Of a stretch of 64,000 nt of DNA, positions 26,609 to 35,371 are shown in pieces. Both the position numbers and the translations under genes were made by a program. The notes beneath the pieces were generated by a model. The model saw only the letters and a program-made list of their open reading frames with translations, was not told the origin of the DNA and did not search any database. Positions within the stretch are counted from its first letter, which is position 1. Each line of letters begins with the position of its first letter. The stretch is from a virus. The stretch covers positions 62,001 to 126,000 of IMG/VR virus record IMGVR_UViG_3300030102_006261, one strand, 5' to 3'.

Positions 26609-27793
26609 ATGCAATTCATAGTTGCCAAAAACATACACGAAAACTTACCAGTTGGTTCTGTAGTTGAGCAGGTGAATCCAACTGATCCTGATGTCACTAT
26701 ATCATTGGGATTTGGTTTGGGTGAAGTGCATGTAATAAGTGAAGGTGGTGAAATATTTCTCTTTCAGGGACCTCAAAAAACAATTAAACAGGTTTTAGAG
26801 GTTGTCTATGAAAGTAAACCAACAAAAACTTTACCACCAAAAGTTAAGGAATCTGTCACTAAACCTAAACCAGTTGTGGAGCAAGTTCAAGGTAGACCTG
26901 GTGTACCCGGACCTCCCGGTCAGAAGGGAGATCCGGGTGTCATGGGTCCGGAGGGACCGAGAGGCTTACCCGGTGCTGATGGTGCTGATGGTGCTGATGG
27001 CGTGCCCGGCCCACAGGGTGAACAGGGTGAAGTTGGACCACAAGGAGCACAGGGTGAGCCTGGTGTGCAGGGAGAGCAGGGAATCGCTGGACCTCAAGGT
27101 GAACCAGGCGCGCCCGGATCTCCCGGTTTGGATGGGAAAGATGGTGTTGATGGTAAAGATGGATTAGACGGCAAAGATGGTGTTGATGGTAAAGATGGTG
27201 TTGATGGTAAAGATGGTTTAGACGGCAAAGACGGCACTGATGGTAGAGATGGTATAGACGGAAAAGCTGGTGCAAAGGGTCAGCGTGGTCCAAAAGGTTC
27301 AAAGGGTGATCCGGGTAAGATTGGACCGAAGGGCGATCGAGGTGATGCAGGTGAAAGAGGAGAAAAGGGAGATGCAGGAAAAGATGGTGAAGCTCCTGTA
27401 ATGAGAGCTAAATTCCCTCTTAAACTCGAAGAGGATGGTGTGTTGTCATTCGACAGAGTTTCTTTGGACAACTTACTTCGAGTTAGTTCTGGTACAAACG
27501 GTCCTGACTATGCCGCCGTGAATGACTGGTTGGCAGCAGCGGGTGGTGCGGTTGGTATTAGAAAAGATGGTAATCTTTTAATTAGTTCCGTTAGTGATAT
27601 GAAGTTTCGTGGTATAAATATGAATGTAACACTACAAGGAAAAGATGTGGATCTAACCTCTGGTGTGTATATTTCAGACACTGATCCTACCACAGAGGGT
27701 GTAGAGACTGTGTCAGGCGAACTTTGGTTTGATACAAGCGGCGGGGGCGGAGTTTTAAGAATGAGAAACGTTAACGAATGGTTTGAAATCTAA
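26609..27793 (+). CDS. Collagen-like tail fibre protein
   Basis: 394 aa. Residues 95-262 are 56 unbroken Gly-X-Y triplets, first of the GPP/GEP type, then the hexapeptide run G-x-D-G-K-D and finally basic triplets. A non-repetitive N-terminal domain (1-94) and a C-terminal domain of about 130 aa flank the collagen rod. The C-terminus ends SGELWFDTS...NEWFEI, the tail-protein module also seen at 3079. It should form a trimeric fibre. There is no gap after the GT2-TPR gene, and the stop overlaps the next start (TAATG). Confidence 0.85.
   Translation: MQFIVAKNIHENLPVGSVVEQVNPTDPDVTISLGFGLGEVHVISEGGEIFLFQGPQKTIKQVLEVVYESKPTKTLPPKVKESVTKPKPVVEQVQGRPGVPGPPGQKGDPGVMGPEGPRGLPGADGADGADGVPGPQGEQGEVGPQGAQGEPGVQGEQGIAGPQGEPGAPGSPGLDGKDGVDGKDGLDGKDGVDGKDGVDGKDGLDGKDGTDGRDGIDGKAGAKGQRGPKGSKGDPGKIGPKGDRGDAGERGEKGDAGKDGEAPVMRAKFPLKLEEDGVLSFDRVSLDNLLRVSSGTNGPDYAAVNDWLAAAGGAVGIRKDGNLLISSVSDMKFRGINMNVTLQGKDVDLTSGVYISDTDPTTEGVETVSGELWFDTSGGGGVLRMRNVNEWFEI
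27125..27250 (+). repeat. 18-bp tandem coding repeat in the collagen-like gene
   Basis: Seven units of 18 bases encode the hexapeptide G-(L/V/T)-D-G-(K/R)-D. Units such as GGTGTTGATGGTAAAGAT are nearly identical, so the number of copies may vary by slippage and change the fibre length. Confidence 0.85.
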
Positions 27794-29196
27794 TGGGTAA
27801 AGAAACAATTGCATTTCCAACAACAGGATTAGTCACGAATGTGAGTAAGCACACCATCGGTACCAAGTCGTGGGTGTGGAATGGTTCTGCGTGGGATAAA
27901 GACGAACATGGGCACAGTGGAAATAATGTTGTTGATTCTTTCAACGGTCAAACTGGTGATGTGACAGGTGTTGGTTCATTTGATGGTTTGACTGGTAGTG
28001 TTCTTGCACGGAACATATTACCACACATTCACCTAGCAGGTATCTCCTCCGATGGTGGAGCAACCTTTGGTGGTATCGTCAACCACAGTGGTGACGTTAA
28101 TATTACAGGTGCATTGGACGTAACTGGTAACTCCCACCTCATTGGTGGTATATCTGCTGACAGGGGAGCAACACTCAGTGAAATTACTATCGTGGCCGGT
28201 AGTGGTATTAAGAACACGAATGATGCACCTAACCTAGCAGTCAAATTCGAAACCGGCAAAGTAACATTGGGTGACGCCTCGGGTAGTGATGATAACACAA
28301 CAGTTGTGGTTGATGATGGGAATACAACAATTGAATTGAACTCCCCCACTGTCACAGTCAGTGAGGACATCGTTCATTCTGGTGACACGAATACTAAACT
28401 CACATTCAACACAGATCAGATTAAAACTGATGCTGGTGGAAACACAATAATAGAAGTGAACGCTGGTGATTTCAAAGTCCTTACTGGTATATCCGCAGCA
28501 GCAGGGGCCACGTTCGCAGGGTTGGTAGAGTCGAGTGGTATATCGTGTGGTACGTCCACAGTCGGATCGGTTACTATTGGTGGTGGTGTCATGGTAGGTA
28601 CAGCAACTGTCGCTCTTTTGGCAAACACCGCAACAGCAGCGACTACTGCAACTAACGTTAGTATATCAGCAGTGGATGATGATACACAATATAGAATTCC
28701 TTTTGCAGCAGGTGCAGCAGCAGGAACAGTCGCTCTTGGATTAAAGAGTGACAGTGGTAACACATCTGAAGGGCTGTTCTTCCGCCCTGACATCGCAACA
28801 CTCACAACCGGAACTGTGCAAGCTCTTGGTGTAACTTTAGGTGACAGAGGAATTACGTTTGCTGATGGAACTGGTATTGTCACCGCCACGAGAACTGATT
28901 CATACACTGGACAAATCGAAACTGTATCGGACAAAACATATATCATCGATCCCTCTGCCGCCACTGACAGAACAATTACCGGGTATTATATCAAATCTGG
29001 TGCTGGTACGGTAACAGCAACTCTGAAAAACGCAAACGACACAGTTAAGGCTGCTAGTGTTGCGACTACAAGCGGTGATCAAAGTTCTTTGGCTAATACC
29101 TCCGTGTCCGCAGGTGCAACCATGAGTATTGTTACGTCCAGTAATTCGTCTGCAACTGATGTCGTGTTCAGCGTGGAGTATACTACAATATCATGA
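27793..29196 (+). CDS. Tail fibre / virion repeat protein
   Basis: 467 aa, rich in Gly, Thr, Ser and Val. The motif GIS-x3-GATF/L recurs (GISSDGGATFGG, GISADRGATLSE, GISAAAGATFAG), a repeat of the kind found in marine phage fibres. HSGDVNITGALDVTGN is typical beta-structure of trimeric fibres. The N-terminal 60 residues could anchor it to the collagen-like protein upstream. It probably contacts the host. Confidence 0.7.
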   Translation: MGKETIAFPTTGLVTNVSKHTIGTKSWVWNGSAWDKDEHGHSGNNVVDSFNGQTGDVTGVGSFDGLTGSVLARNILPHIHLAGISSDGGATFGGIVNHSGDVNITGALDVTGNSHLIGGISADRGATLSEITIVAGSGIKNTNDAPNLAVKFETGKVTLGDASGSDDNTTVVVDDGNTTIELNSPTVTVSEDIVHSGDTNTKLTFNTDQIKTDAGGNTIIEVNAGDFKVLTGISAAAGATFAGLVESSGISCGTSTVGSVTIGGGVMVGTATVALLANTATAATTATNVSISAVDDDTQYRIPFAAGAAAGTVALGLKSDSGNTSEGLFFRPDIATLTTGTVQALGVTLGDRGITFADGTGIVTATRTDSYTGQIETVSDKTYIIDPSAATDRTITGYYIKSGAGTVTATLKNANDTVKAASVATTSGDQSSLANTSVSAGATMSIVTSSNSSATDVVFSVEYTTIS

Positions 29197-29654
29197 GCCC
29201 CAAATGGTTATTTTTTCCTGCACCAGCACCAGATCAATACATCTATACATTCAATACTGATAGATCAGTTGTTCGCGGTTCCGCATCACCCACCGCCAGG
29301 AAGCAAACAGCAGTCGGTACAGAAAGTGGAACTCTAGTGGATCAATTCGCTCCATTTGCTACCAACACTCAAATACAGTTGTCGATCCCAAACAGAATTA
29401 CATTTAAAGTTCAGAGTAACGATACGTCTACGCCGGGGTTTGAAAACACCACGAACATAGCAAACAATATAACGGCTTGCACTCTTACTGTGGGAGGTAA
29501 TACGTTTACTCCAGAGTCGATAACAATAGGCGGGAATAACACCAAACCACAATTTCAAATGAACACCACTGATGGCTCCGCTAGTACATTTTATAGTGAC
29601 AACAACCTTGATGACACTGACAACATAGATATTGTCATGACACTAACATTCTAA
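29193..29654 (+). CDS. Fibre-associated unknown protein
   Basis: 153 aa, start overlapping the previous stop (ATGA). It is beta-rich with many Asn and Thr (TLTVGGNTFTPESITIGGN) and no catalytic motif. Its place after two fibre genes suggests a fibre tip or chaperone-like virion protein, but that is inferred from position. Confidence 0.55.
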   Translation: MSPKWLFFPAPAPDQYIYTFNTDRSVVRGSASPTARKQTAVGTESGTLVDQFAPFATNTQIQLSIPNRITFKVQSNDTSTPGFENTTNIANNITACTLTVGGNTFTPESITIGGNNTKPQFQMNTTDGSASTFYSDNNLDDTDNIDIVMTLTF

Positions 29655-29665
29655 AGGTAGATAAG

Positions 29666-30190
29666 ATGACAGAAATTAGATACGAAGTGAATGTTCCAAA
29701 TGGGGTCTCTGGTAACTTTAAGGTGGTTGGTGGGGACGAGACAGTTCTCTACCAAAACATCGGTGATAAGTGGATGAACATAATGGATGACAGTGAACTT
29801 GAAGCAGAACAAGCGACCGCATTTCTGTCTGCTGCAACTGGTGATGTTTTACTCGCTGGACTGGGGTTGGGTATGGTCTTACAGCCGCTGATCGATAATC
29901 GAAATGTGACGAGTATTACCATCATAGAAAAATATCAAGAAGTCATTGATTTGGTTTCGCCTCATGTTGTTTCCTCGAAGACAATTAATATTATAAATGA
30001 TGATATCTATACTTGGACACCAGACAAAAATTATGATGTGGCGTGGTTTGACTCTTACGTCTACCCACAGGATGGTGATGAGCCTCTTGGGGATTATCTT
30101 ATTGACATGACAAACAAATATAGAACAGTTGTTGGATCAGCATATTTTTGGCCCGGTGGTTCCGTAATCACTGGCCATCGTGCTTGGTAA
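29666..30190 (+). CDS. SAM-dependent methyltransferase-fold protein (spermidine synthase-like)
   Basis: 174 aa. DVLLAGLGLGMVLQPLI (about 60-76) is motif I, SITIIEKYQEVIDLV is the acidic motif II, and INDDIYTW and DVAWFDSYV are motifs III and IV. This is the compact Rossmann fold of spermidine synthase-like methyltransferases. An AAAGG ribosome site precedes the ATG. It stands at the end of the fibre block; the substrate is unknown, and a virion protein or sugar could be its target. Confidence 0.65.
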   Translation: MTEIRYEVNVPNGVSGNFKVVGGDETVLYQNIGDKWMNIMDDSELEAEQATAFLSAATGDVLLAGLGLGMVLQPLIDNRNVTSITIIEKYQEVIDLVSPHVVSSKTINIINDDIYTWTPDKNYDVAWFDSYVYPQDGDEPLGDYLIDMTNKYRTVVGSAYFWPGGSVITGHRAW

Positions 30191-30197
30191 AATATAC

Positions 30198-30225
30198 TTG
30201 ACTTTTGATACGAGAATGCTATTAT
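30198..30225 (+). promoter_or_regulatory. Early promoter of the dUTPase gene, leaderless
   Basis: TTGACT (30198-30203), 16 bases, TATTAT (30220-30225); an overlapping TATAAC (30223-30228) would give a 19-base spacer. The ATG is at 30232, so the mRNA would start on the start codon. This decides the gene start, because the TTG at 30205 that opens the frame lies inside the promoter. Confidence 0.7.
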
Positions 30226-30231
30226 AACTAC

Positions 30232-30786
30232 ATGCAAATACACAAACTTTATCCTAACGTAATCGTGCCCAAGCGACAGACGGATCTTTCGGCTTGCTAC
30301 GATATTCACGCACATCTAAGAAGCGGTGTTATCTCGGAGGACAGAACACCTGAATTCAGAAAGATCAAAATGATTGATCGAATGAATCATGCAATTGAAA
30401 TTATGCCGGAAACCACATGGGATAGTGATATGCCACACACTACCATTACAATTCCAGCTAATACTCGTGCGCTGATTCCCACAGGTATCATCTTCGATGT
30501 TGAACCAGAATATTCAATTCGTATGCATCCAAGATCAGGTCTATCTTGGAAGCATGGTGTTACCATGATCAATTGTGAGGGTGTGATCGATGCAGATTAC
30601 AGTGAAGAAGTCTTTATCCCACTGTTTAACGTGTCTGAGGCACCATACACAATTGAACACGGAGATAGGATTGCACAGTTTGAAATTGTTCGATATTATG
30701 ATACAGTTACGTATCTTACTGTAACTGAAGCAGAAGCAAAGAGAAAAACAAATCGAGTCGGCGGATTCGGATCAACAGGAGTATAA
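30232..30786 (+). CDS. dut: dUTP diphosphatase (dUTPase)
   Basis: 184 aa from ATG 30232 (MQIHKLYPN). All five trimeric dUTPase motifs are present: SACYDIHA, MHPRSGLSW, GVIDADYSEE, GDRIAQFEI, and VGGFGSTG at the end, which closes over the active site. It hydrolyses dUTP to dUMP, which ThyX (37976) can use. An insert of about 45 residues after motif 1 makes it longer than the usual 150 aa. The gene has its own leaderless promoter. Confidence 0.93.
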   Translation: MQIHKLYPNVIVPKRQTDLSACYDIHAHLRSGVISEDRTPEFRKIKMIDRMNHAIEIMPETTWDSDMPHTTITIPANTRALIPTGIIFDVEPEYSIRMHPRSGLSWKHGVTMINCEGVIDADYSEEVFIPLFNVSEAPYTIEHGDRIAQFEIVRYYDTVTYLTVTEAEAKRKTNRVGGFGSTGV

Positions 30787-30789
30787 ATT

Positions 30790-31284
30790 ATGAATCGCGA
30801 TGAGTTACTGAAGTTTCACGCATCGGTGTGTGAAGACGCTAGAAATCTTATGAAGCTTAAGAATCGTGACTATGCTGGGAACGGTGGAACAGAGCCTTTT
30901 GCTAATTTTACTAGGTGTGAAGCGATGGGTGTATGTCAGACTGAAGCTGGTATTCTTGTTCGGGTAATCGATAAGATTAGTCGAATGAGTTCTTTTCTTG
31001 AATCTGGTAAGATGCATGTCGAAGATGAGAGTTTTTATGACGCGATGATTGATGTTGTAAACTACATGGTTCTTCTTGGTGCTTATGTGCAAGACAAGGA
31101 TAAATCAGCAAATGCCGAGACGCTTCCCGGTAGTCTGGTGAAAAATTGGTCTTATGGTGAGGAGGATCTAACTCCAAAGGAAGTAGTGTCTACCATGGAC
31201 ACACACCTTAGTTCTACAGTATCGATGTATGACGAAGAGACTAAAGATTTACCAAGAGAAACCATTTTTCATCACCAAGTTTAA
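30790..31284 (+). CDS. Nucleotide-modification-associated domain protein (Nmad1/DUF1599-like)
   Basis: 164 aa. The pattern KNRDYAGNGGTEPFANF, CEAMGV, GILVRVIDKISRMSSFLESG and ESFYDAMIDVVNYMVLLGAY matches DUF1599, named nucleotide modification associated domain 1, an all-helical relative of NTP pyrophosphatases. It follows dUTPase by 3 bases. In phages the family tends to accompany altered bases, so it may sanitise or process a nucleotide. The ending after residue 110 is variable. Confidence 0.75.
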   Translation: MNRDELLKFHASVCEDARNLMKLKNRDYAGNGGTEPFANFTRCEAMGVCQTEAGILVRVIDKISRMSSFLESGKMHVEDESFYDAMIDVVNYMVLLGAYVQDKDKSANAETLPGSLVKNWSYGEEDLTPKEVVSTMDTHLSSTVSMYDEETKDLPRETIFHHQV

Positions 31285-31286
31285 AT

Positions 31287-33809
31287 ATGCAAAATTTTTA
31301 TACTAATGTTTCGCTAGTTGGGGATGGTATTCTCTATCGGGCGGTGGAGAACGGTGTATCCGTGAAGAGAGTTGTCAAGTATCAACCAACTCTCTTTGTT
31401 CCATCCAATAAAGAAACTAAATTCAAAACTCTTGATGGAAAGTTTGTTGAACCAATAAATCCTGGTCATATTTCCGATTGTCGTGAGTTTGTAAACAAGT
31501 ACAAAGATATTCCTAATTTTAATATTCATGGCAACACAGACTACGTTTATCAGTACATTGGTGACGAATTCGCAGATGAGGTTGACTATGATATGAATAA
31601 GATCGTAGTCGCTCATATCGATATCGAAACTCAATGTGAGCACGGGTTCCCCCAAGTCGATGATCCTCAAGAGGAAGTGATTGGTATTACACTTTCTGTT
31701 AATCGTAAAAAGTATGTTTTAGGATTGGGTGATTTTAACATTGATGGTGTTGATTGTAGAAACTATGAACACGAGGAAGATCTTCTTGCCGACTTCTTAG
31801 ATATTTGGAAGAGTGAACACCCAGACATCGTGACTGGTTGGAACATTAAGTTCTTTGATATTCCATACCTTGTCCAGAGAATGAACAAACTTCTTTCCCC
31901 GATGGAAACATCTAATCTATCACCTTGGAAAAAGATTCGTGAAAAATTTATTGAGAGATCAAGTAAAAAGCATCGAACATTTCAAATTCTTGGTGTGTCT
32001 ATCCTTGATTATCTGGATTTGTATAAAACATTCACATATACAAATCAGGAGTCATATAGACTTGATCATATTGCTTTTGTTGAACTTGGAGAACGAAAGT
32101 TGGATTATGGTCAATATGAGACTATTCGAGATTTTTATCGAAATGATTTTCAGAAGTTTATGGAATATAATGTTCGAGATGTTGAACTGATTGAAATGCT
32201 CGAAGATAAGATGAAACTCCTAGAACTCGCACTTGCACTCGCCTATTCTGCAAAGGTCAATTATGAGGATGTCTTCTCACAAGTGCGAACTTGGGATCAA
32301 ATTATCTACCACCACCTGAGAAAGGATAATATCGTAATCCCACCCAAGAAGGGTGGTAAGAAAGATGAGCAGTACGTTGGAGCATATGTTAAGGATCCGA
32401 TCACGGGTATGCATGACTGGATTGTTTCTTTTGACTTGAATAGTCTGTACCCTCACCTAATCATGCAGTATAACATCAGCCCGGAAACTATGATCCATCA
32501 AATGCAGGATCATATTATCACACCCAATGCTATTCTTGGTGAGCAATCCAACCATTTGAAGCAAGCGTTAAAAAAGCACACCGATAAAAATTATTCGGTG
32601 GCGGCAAACGGTACTTGTTACAGCCGAGATACTCGTGGGTTCCTTCCAAAGCTTATGTCTAAGATGTATGACGAACGTAAAGCGTACAAGAAGAAGATGA
32701 TCGAGTGTCAGAAACAAAAAGAAAAAGATCCCAGCAATAAGAAGCTCGACTTTGAGATTGCAAAATACAATAACTTCCAGATGGTTCGTAAGATTCAATT
32801 GAACTCAGCTTATGGTGCAATCGGAAATCAGTACTTCCGGTATTACGCCACTGATATGGCTGAAGCAATTACAACTTCTGGTCAATTAAGCATTCGGTGG
32901 ATCGCGGACAAACTCAATGAATTTTTAAATTCTACTGTTGGAACAGACGGATACGATTATGTTGTTGCATCAGATACAGATTCAGTTTATATTCGTCTTG
33001 GTAAATTGGTGGATAAGTTTTTAGATAAAGACTCTGTTGACACGGATAGAATTATTAAATTCTTGGATGACAGTTCTGAAAAAATCATTCAACCTTTCAT
33101 TGACAAGCAATATGACGAACTATGTAAAATGATGAACGCATATGAAAACAAAATGCAGATGGGTAGGGAGGTTATTGCGGAGAGAGGTGTTTGGACCGCC
33201 AAGAAACGATATGCTCTTAACGTTTGGGACTCTGAAGGTGTTCGTTACGAGAGTCCAAAACTCAAGATCATGGGGATTGAAACCACTAGAAGTTCAACTC
33301 CGGCAGTTGTGAGACAAAAACTAAAAGAGGCAATCCGTCTTATTCTAACCACGGATGAAAAGTCTATACAAAATTTTGTGCATGATTTCCATGAATACTT
33401 CTTTGCTCTAGATCCAGATGAAATCGCCTTCCCTCGAAGTGTTTCTAATCTGGAGAAGTACTCTTCTTCTTCTGACATCTACAAAAAGGCTACACCAATC
33501 GCAGTTAAGGGATCACTAATTTACAATCATTTCATAGAGGGTAAAAACTTATCATCCAAGTATGAAAAAATTCAAGAGGGTGATAAAATTAAGTTCATCT
33601 ATCTAAAAGAACCAAATCCAATTGGTGGTGGTAGAGGTGATAAGGTAATATCTTTCCCAACAAAATTACCAAAAGAACTAGATTTACACAGGTTTGTAGA
33701 TTATGATAAGCAATTCAACACGAGTTTCTTGGATCCACTTGAGAATATTCTAAATGTGGTTGATTGGAAGTCCAAACAGGAAGCTTCTTTGGAGGATTTT
33801 TTCTCATGA
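31287..33809 (+). CDS. gp43: DNA polymerase, family B, gp43
   Basis: 840 aa (T4: 898). Exonuclease motif I is AHIDIETQ, with Asp112 and Glu114 at the same numbers as in T4; exo II is TGWNIKFFDIPYL (Asp191); exo III lies in YNVRDVELIEML. The polymerase motifs are SFDLNSLYPHLIMQYN (A), KIQLNSAYGAIGN (B) and ASDTDSVY (C, the two metal-binding Asp). The C-terminal EDFFS probably binds the clamp. The whole enzyme appears intact. Its distance of 25 kb from regA is unlike T4. Confidence 0.97.
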   Translation: MQNFYTNVSLVGDGILYRAVENGVSVKRVVKYQPTLFVPSNKETKFKTLDGKFVEPINPGHISDCREFVNKYKDIPNFNIHGNTDYVYQYIGDEFADEVDYDMNKIVVAHIDIETQCEHGFPQVDDPQEEVIGITLSVNRKKYVLGLGDFNIDGVDCRNYEHEEDLLADFLDIWKSEHPDIVTGWNIKFFDIPYLVQRMNKLLSPMETSNLSPWKKIREKFIERSSKKHRTFQILGVSILDYLDLYKTFTYTNQESYRLDHIAFVELGERKLDYGQYETIRDFYRNDFQKFMEYNVRDVELIEMLEDKMKLLELALALAYSAKVNYEDVFSQVRTWDQIIYHHLRKDNIVIPPKKGGKKDEQYVGAYVKDPITGMHDWIVSFDLNSLYPHLIMQYNISPETMIHQMQDHIITPNAILGEQSNHLKQALKKHTDKNYSVAANGTCYSRDTRGFLPKLMSKMYDERKAYKKKMIECQKQKEKDPSNKKLDFEIAKYNNFQMVRKIQLNSAYGAIGNQYFRYYATDMAEAITTSGQLSIRWIADKLNEFLNSTVGTDGYDYVVASDTDSVYIRLGKLVDKFLDKDSVDTDRIIKFLDDSSEKIIQPFIDKQYDELCKMMNAYENKMQMGREVIAERGVWTAKKRYALNVWDSEGVRYESPKLKIMGIETTRSSTPAVVRQKLKEAIRLILTTDEKSIQNFVHDFHEYFFALDPDEIAFPRSVSNLEKYSSSSDIYKKATPIAVKGSLIYNHFIEGKNLSSKYEKIQEGDKIKFIYLKEPNPIGGGRGDKVISFPTKLPKELDLHRFVDYDKQFNTSFLDPLENILNVVDWKSKQEASLEDFFS

Positions 33810-33997
33810 AAATAGAGATTACATCGCAAGAATTGGAAAAGATGAAAAGTGTGATAGATAAATTATACCAAAATTACAGTGAACAAATTAGACAAGCTTA
33901 CGCAGATGAAAACACACCGATAAAAGAAATAAATCGACTTAATGGTGAGAGAGATGATCTCAAGCCAATTTTAGAGATGCTTAAAAGACATAGATAG
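33806..33997 (+). CDS. Small coiled-coil protein
   Basis: 63 aa from the ATG at 33806 that overlaps the polymerase stop (ATGA). It is a single charged helical segment ([28 protein letters not shown], then a second helix), probably a coiled coil. No known family. Lying between gp43 and uvsX, it may be a replication accessory factor. Confidence 0.55.
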   Translation: MKIEITSQELEKMKSVIDKLYQNYSEQIRQAYADENTPIKEINRLNGERDDLKPILEMLKRHR

Positions 33998-34005
33998 GAG
34001 ATAAA

Positions 34006-35070
34006 ATGGATCAATTTTTAAATGATTTTGTAAAAGAGAGCGGTAACAAATACGCTAATGTGGTTTGTGATGGTCTGGAAGGAGCCGATGTTGATGGATT
34101 TGTTGATACTGGATCTTTCGCTTTTAATGCTCTGCTCTCTGGGAGTATTTACGGCGGAATTCCTAATAATAAAATCATCGCAATCGCCGGGGAGTCTGCC
34201 ACAGGAAAGACTTATTTCACGCTTGGGATCGTGCATAAGTTTCTTTCTGACAATCCTAGCGGGGTGGTATTGTATTTTGATACTGAGCAAGCTGTAACTT
34301 CGAGCATGTTTACTGATCGTGGAGTCGATTCTAGTAGAGTGGCAGTTTTCCCTGTTGCAACGATTGAAGACTTCCGACATCAAGCGATCAAGATTGTTGA
34401 CAAGTATCTGGAACTTCCTAAGTCTGAGAGAAAGCCGATGCTAATCTGTCTCGACTCACTTGGGATGTTGAGCACTGATAAGGAGATCGTTGATACCGCA
34501 GAGGGTAAAGGAACCCGAGATATGACTCGCGCACAGATGATCAAGTCCACATTTCGTGTGTTGACCATCAAGCTGGGTAAAGCTGGTATTCCTCTTATCC
34601 TCACTAACCACACTTACGATGTGATTGGTTCCATGTTCCCCCAAAAGGAAATGGGTGGTGGATCTGGTCTCAAATACGCTGCCTCTACCATCGTTTATCT
34701 TTCGAAGAAGAAGCTAAAGGAGGGGACAGATGTGATTGGTAATATTATTCACTGTAAGTTGTACAAGAGTAGGTTCACAAAAGAAAACTCTATGATTGAT
34801 GTGATGTTGAACTATGATGAGGGTCTTAACCCATACTATGGTTTAATTGATCTCGCTCTGAAGTATGATCTAGTGAGTAAAGTTTCAAATAGAATTCAAT
34901 TTAAGGATGGTAGCAAGGTATATGAAAAGCAAATCTACAAGAACCCAGAAAAATACTTTTCTGAAGATTTTATGCAAGAACTGGATAGAGTCGCACAGAG
35001 AGAATTTAGATATGGAAAAGATGATTCGGGAAGTTATAGTGAAGGGGTGGAGGACCAGAACGATGGATGA
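34006..35070 (+). CDS. uvsX: UvsX recombinase (RecA-like)
   Basis: 354 aa (T4: 391). Walker [12 protein letters not shown] is at 61-71; [10 protein letters not shown] and [12 protein letters not shown] supply the catalytic Glu and Walker [25 protein letters not shown] is the L2 loop region. It forms filaments on single-stranded DNA and drives recombination-dependent replication. A GGAG ribosome site lies 6 bases from the ATG. The 102-aa frame starts within its end. Confidence 0.95.
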   Translation: MDQFLNDFVKESGNKYANVVCDGLEGADVDGFVDTGSFAFNALLSGSIYGGIPNNKIIAIAGESATGKTYFTLGIVHKFLSDNPSGVVLYFDTEQAVTSSMFTDRGVDSSRVAVFPVATIEDFRHQAIKIVDKYLELPKSERKPMLICLDSLGMLSTDKEIVDTAEGKGTRDMTRAQMIKSTFRVLTIKLGKAGIPLILTNHTYDVIGSMFPQKEMGGGSGLKYAASTIVYLSKKKLKEGTDVIGNIIHCKLYKSRFTKENSMIDVMLNYDEGLNPYYGLIDLALKYDLVSKVSNRIQFKDGSKVYEKQIYKNPEKYFSEDFMQELDRVAQREFRYGKDDSGSYSEGVEDQNDG

Positions 35071-35371
35071 TAATACAGGCTTTAGGTATGTGGATGAGCA
35101 TACGGATGGTAATATCCCGGTCGAAATAACTGAGGGTAAGTTTAAGGGATTTCAATTTAGATATGATGGTGTCTACTTTGAAGAGAAGGACGAAGAGTTG
35201 CATTTCAACTATGATTATGATATAGTGAAGAATGAACAGGACTTCGACGAGGATGATCCAGAACTAAAGAAAGCCATGAATAATATTCTGTTTCAGGTTT
35301 TAGATGAACAGCTTTCAATGGTTGGTGAAGAAGAGGAACTTTTACGGGAGACTAATGACGAAGACTCTTGA
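35063..35371 (+). CDS. Small acidic protein between uvsX and the helicase
   Basis: 102 aa from the ATG at 35063 (GGAGGACC ribosome site); the frame is open upstream but lies within uvsX. Very acidic, ending in a Glu-rich helix ([15 protein letters not shown]). It contains [27 protein letters not shown], a small beta unit. T4 uvsY, the UvsX loader, is not seen in the window, and this small acidic protein does not resemble it clearly. Confidence 0.55.
   Translation: MDDNTGFRYVDEHTDGNIPVEITEGKFKGFQFRYDGVYFEEKDEELHFNYDYDIVKNEQDFDEDDPELKKAMNNILFQVLDEQLSMVGEEEELLRETNDEDS

Noticed and set aside
26940-27302. A 120-codon minus-strand frame rich in His and Leu.
   Set aside because: It mirrors the collagen repeat; the periodic sequence explains the open frame.
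28416-28964. A 182-codon minus-strand frame.
   Set aside because: It is antisense to the fibre gene, rich in Val, Pro and Ser as expected from reversed Gly/Thr-rich repeats, and overlaps no signal of its own.
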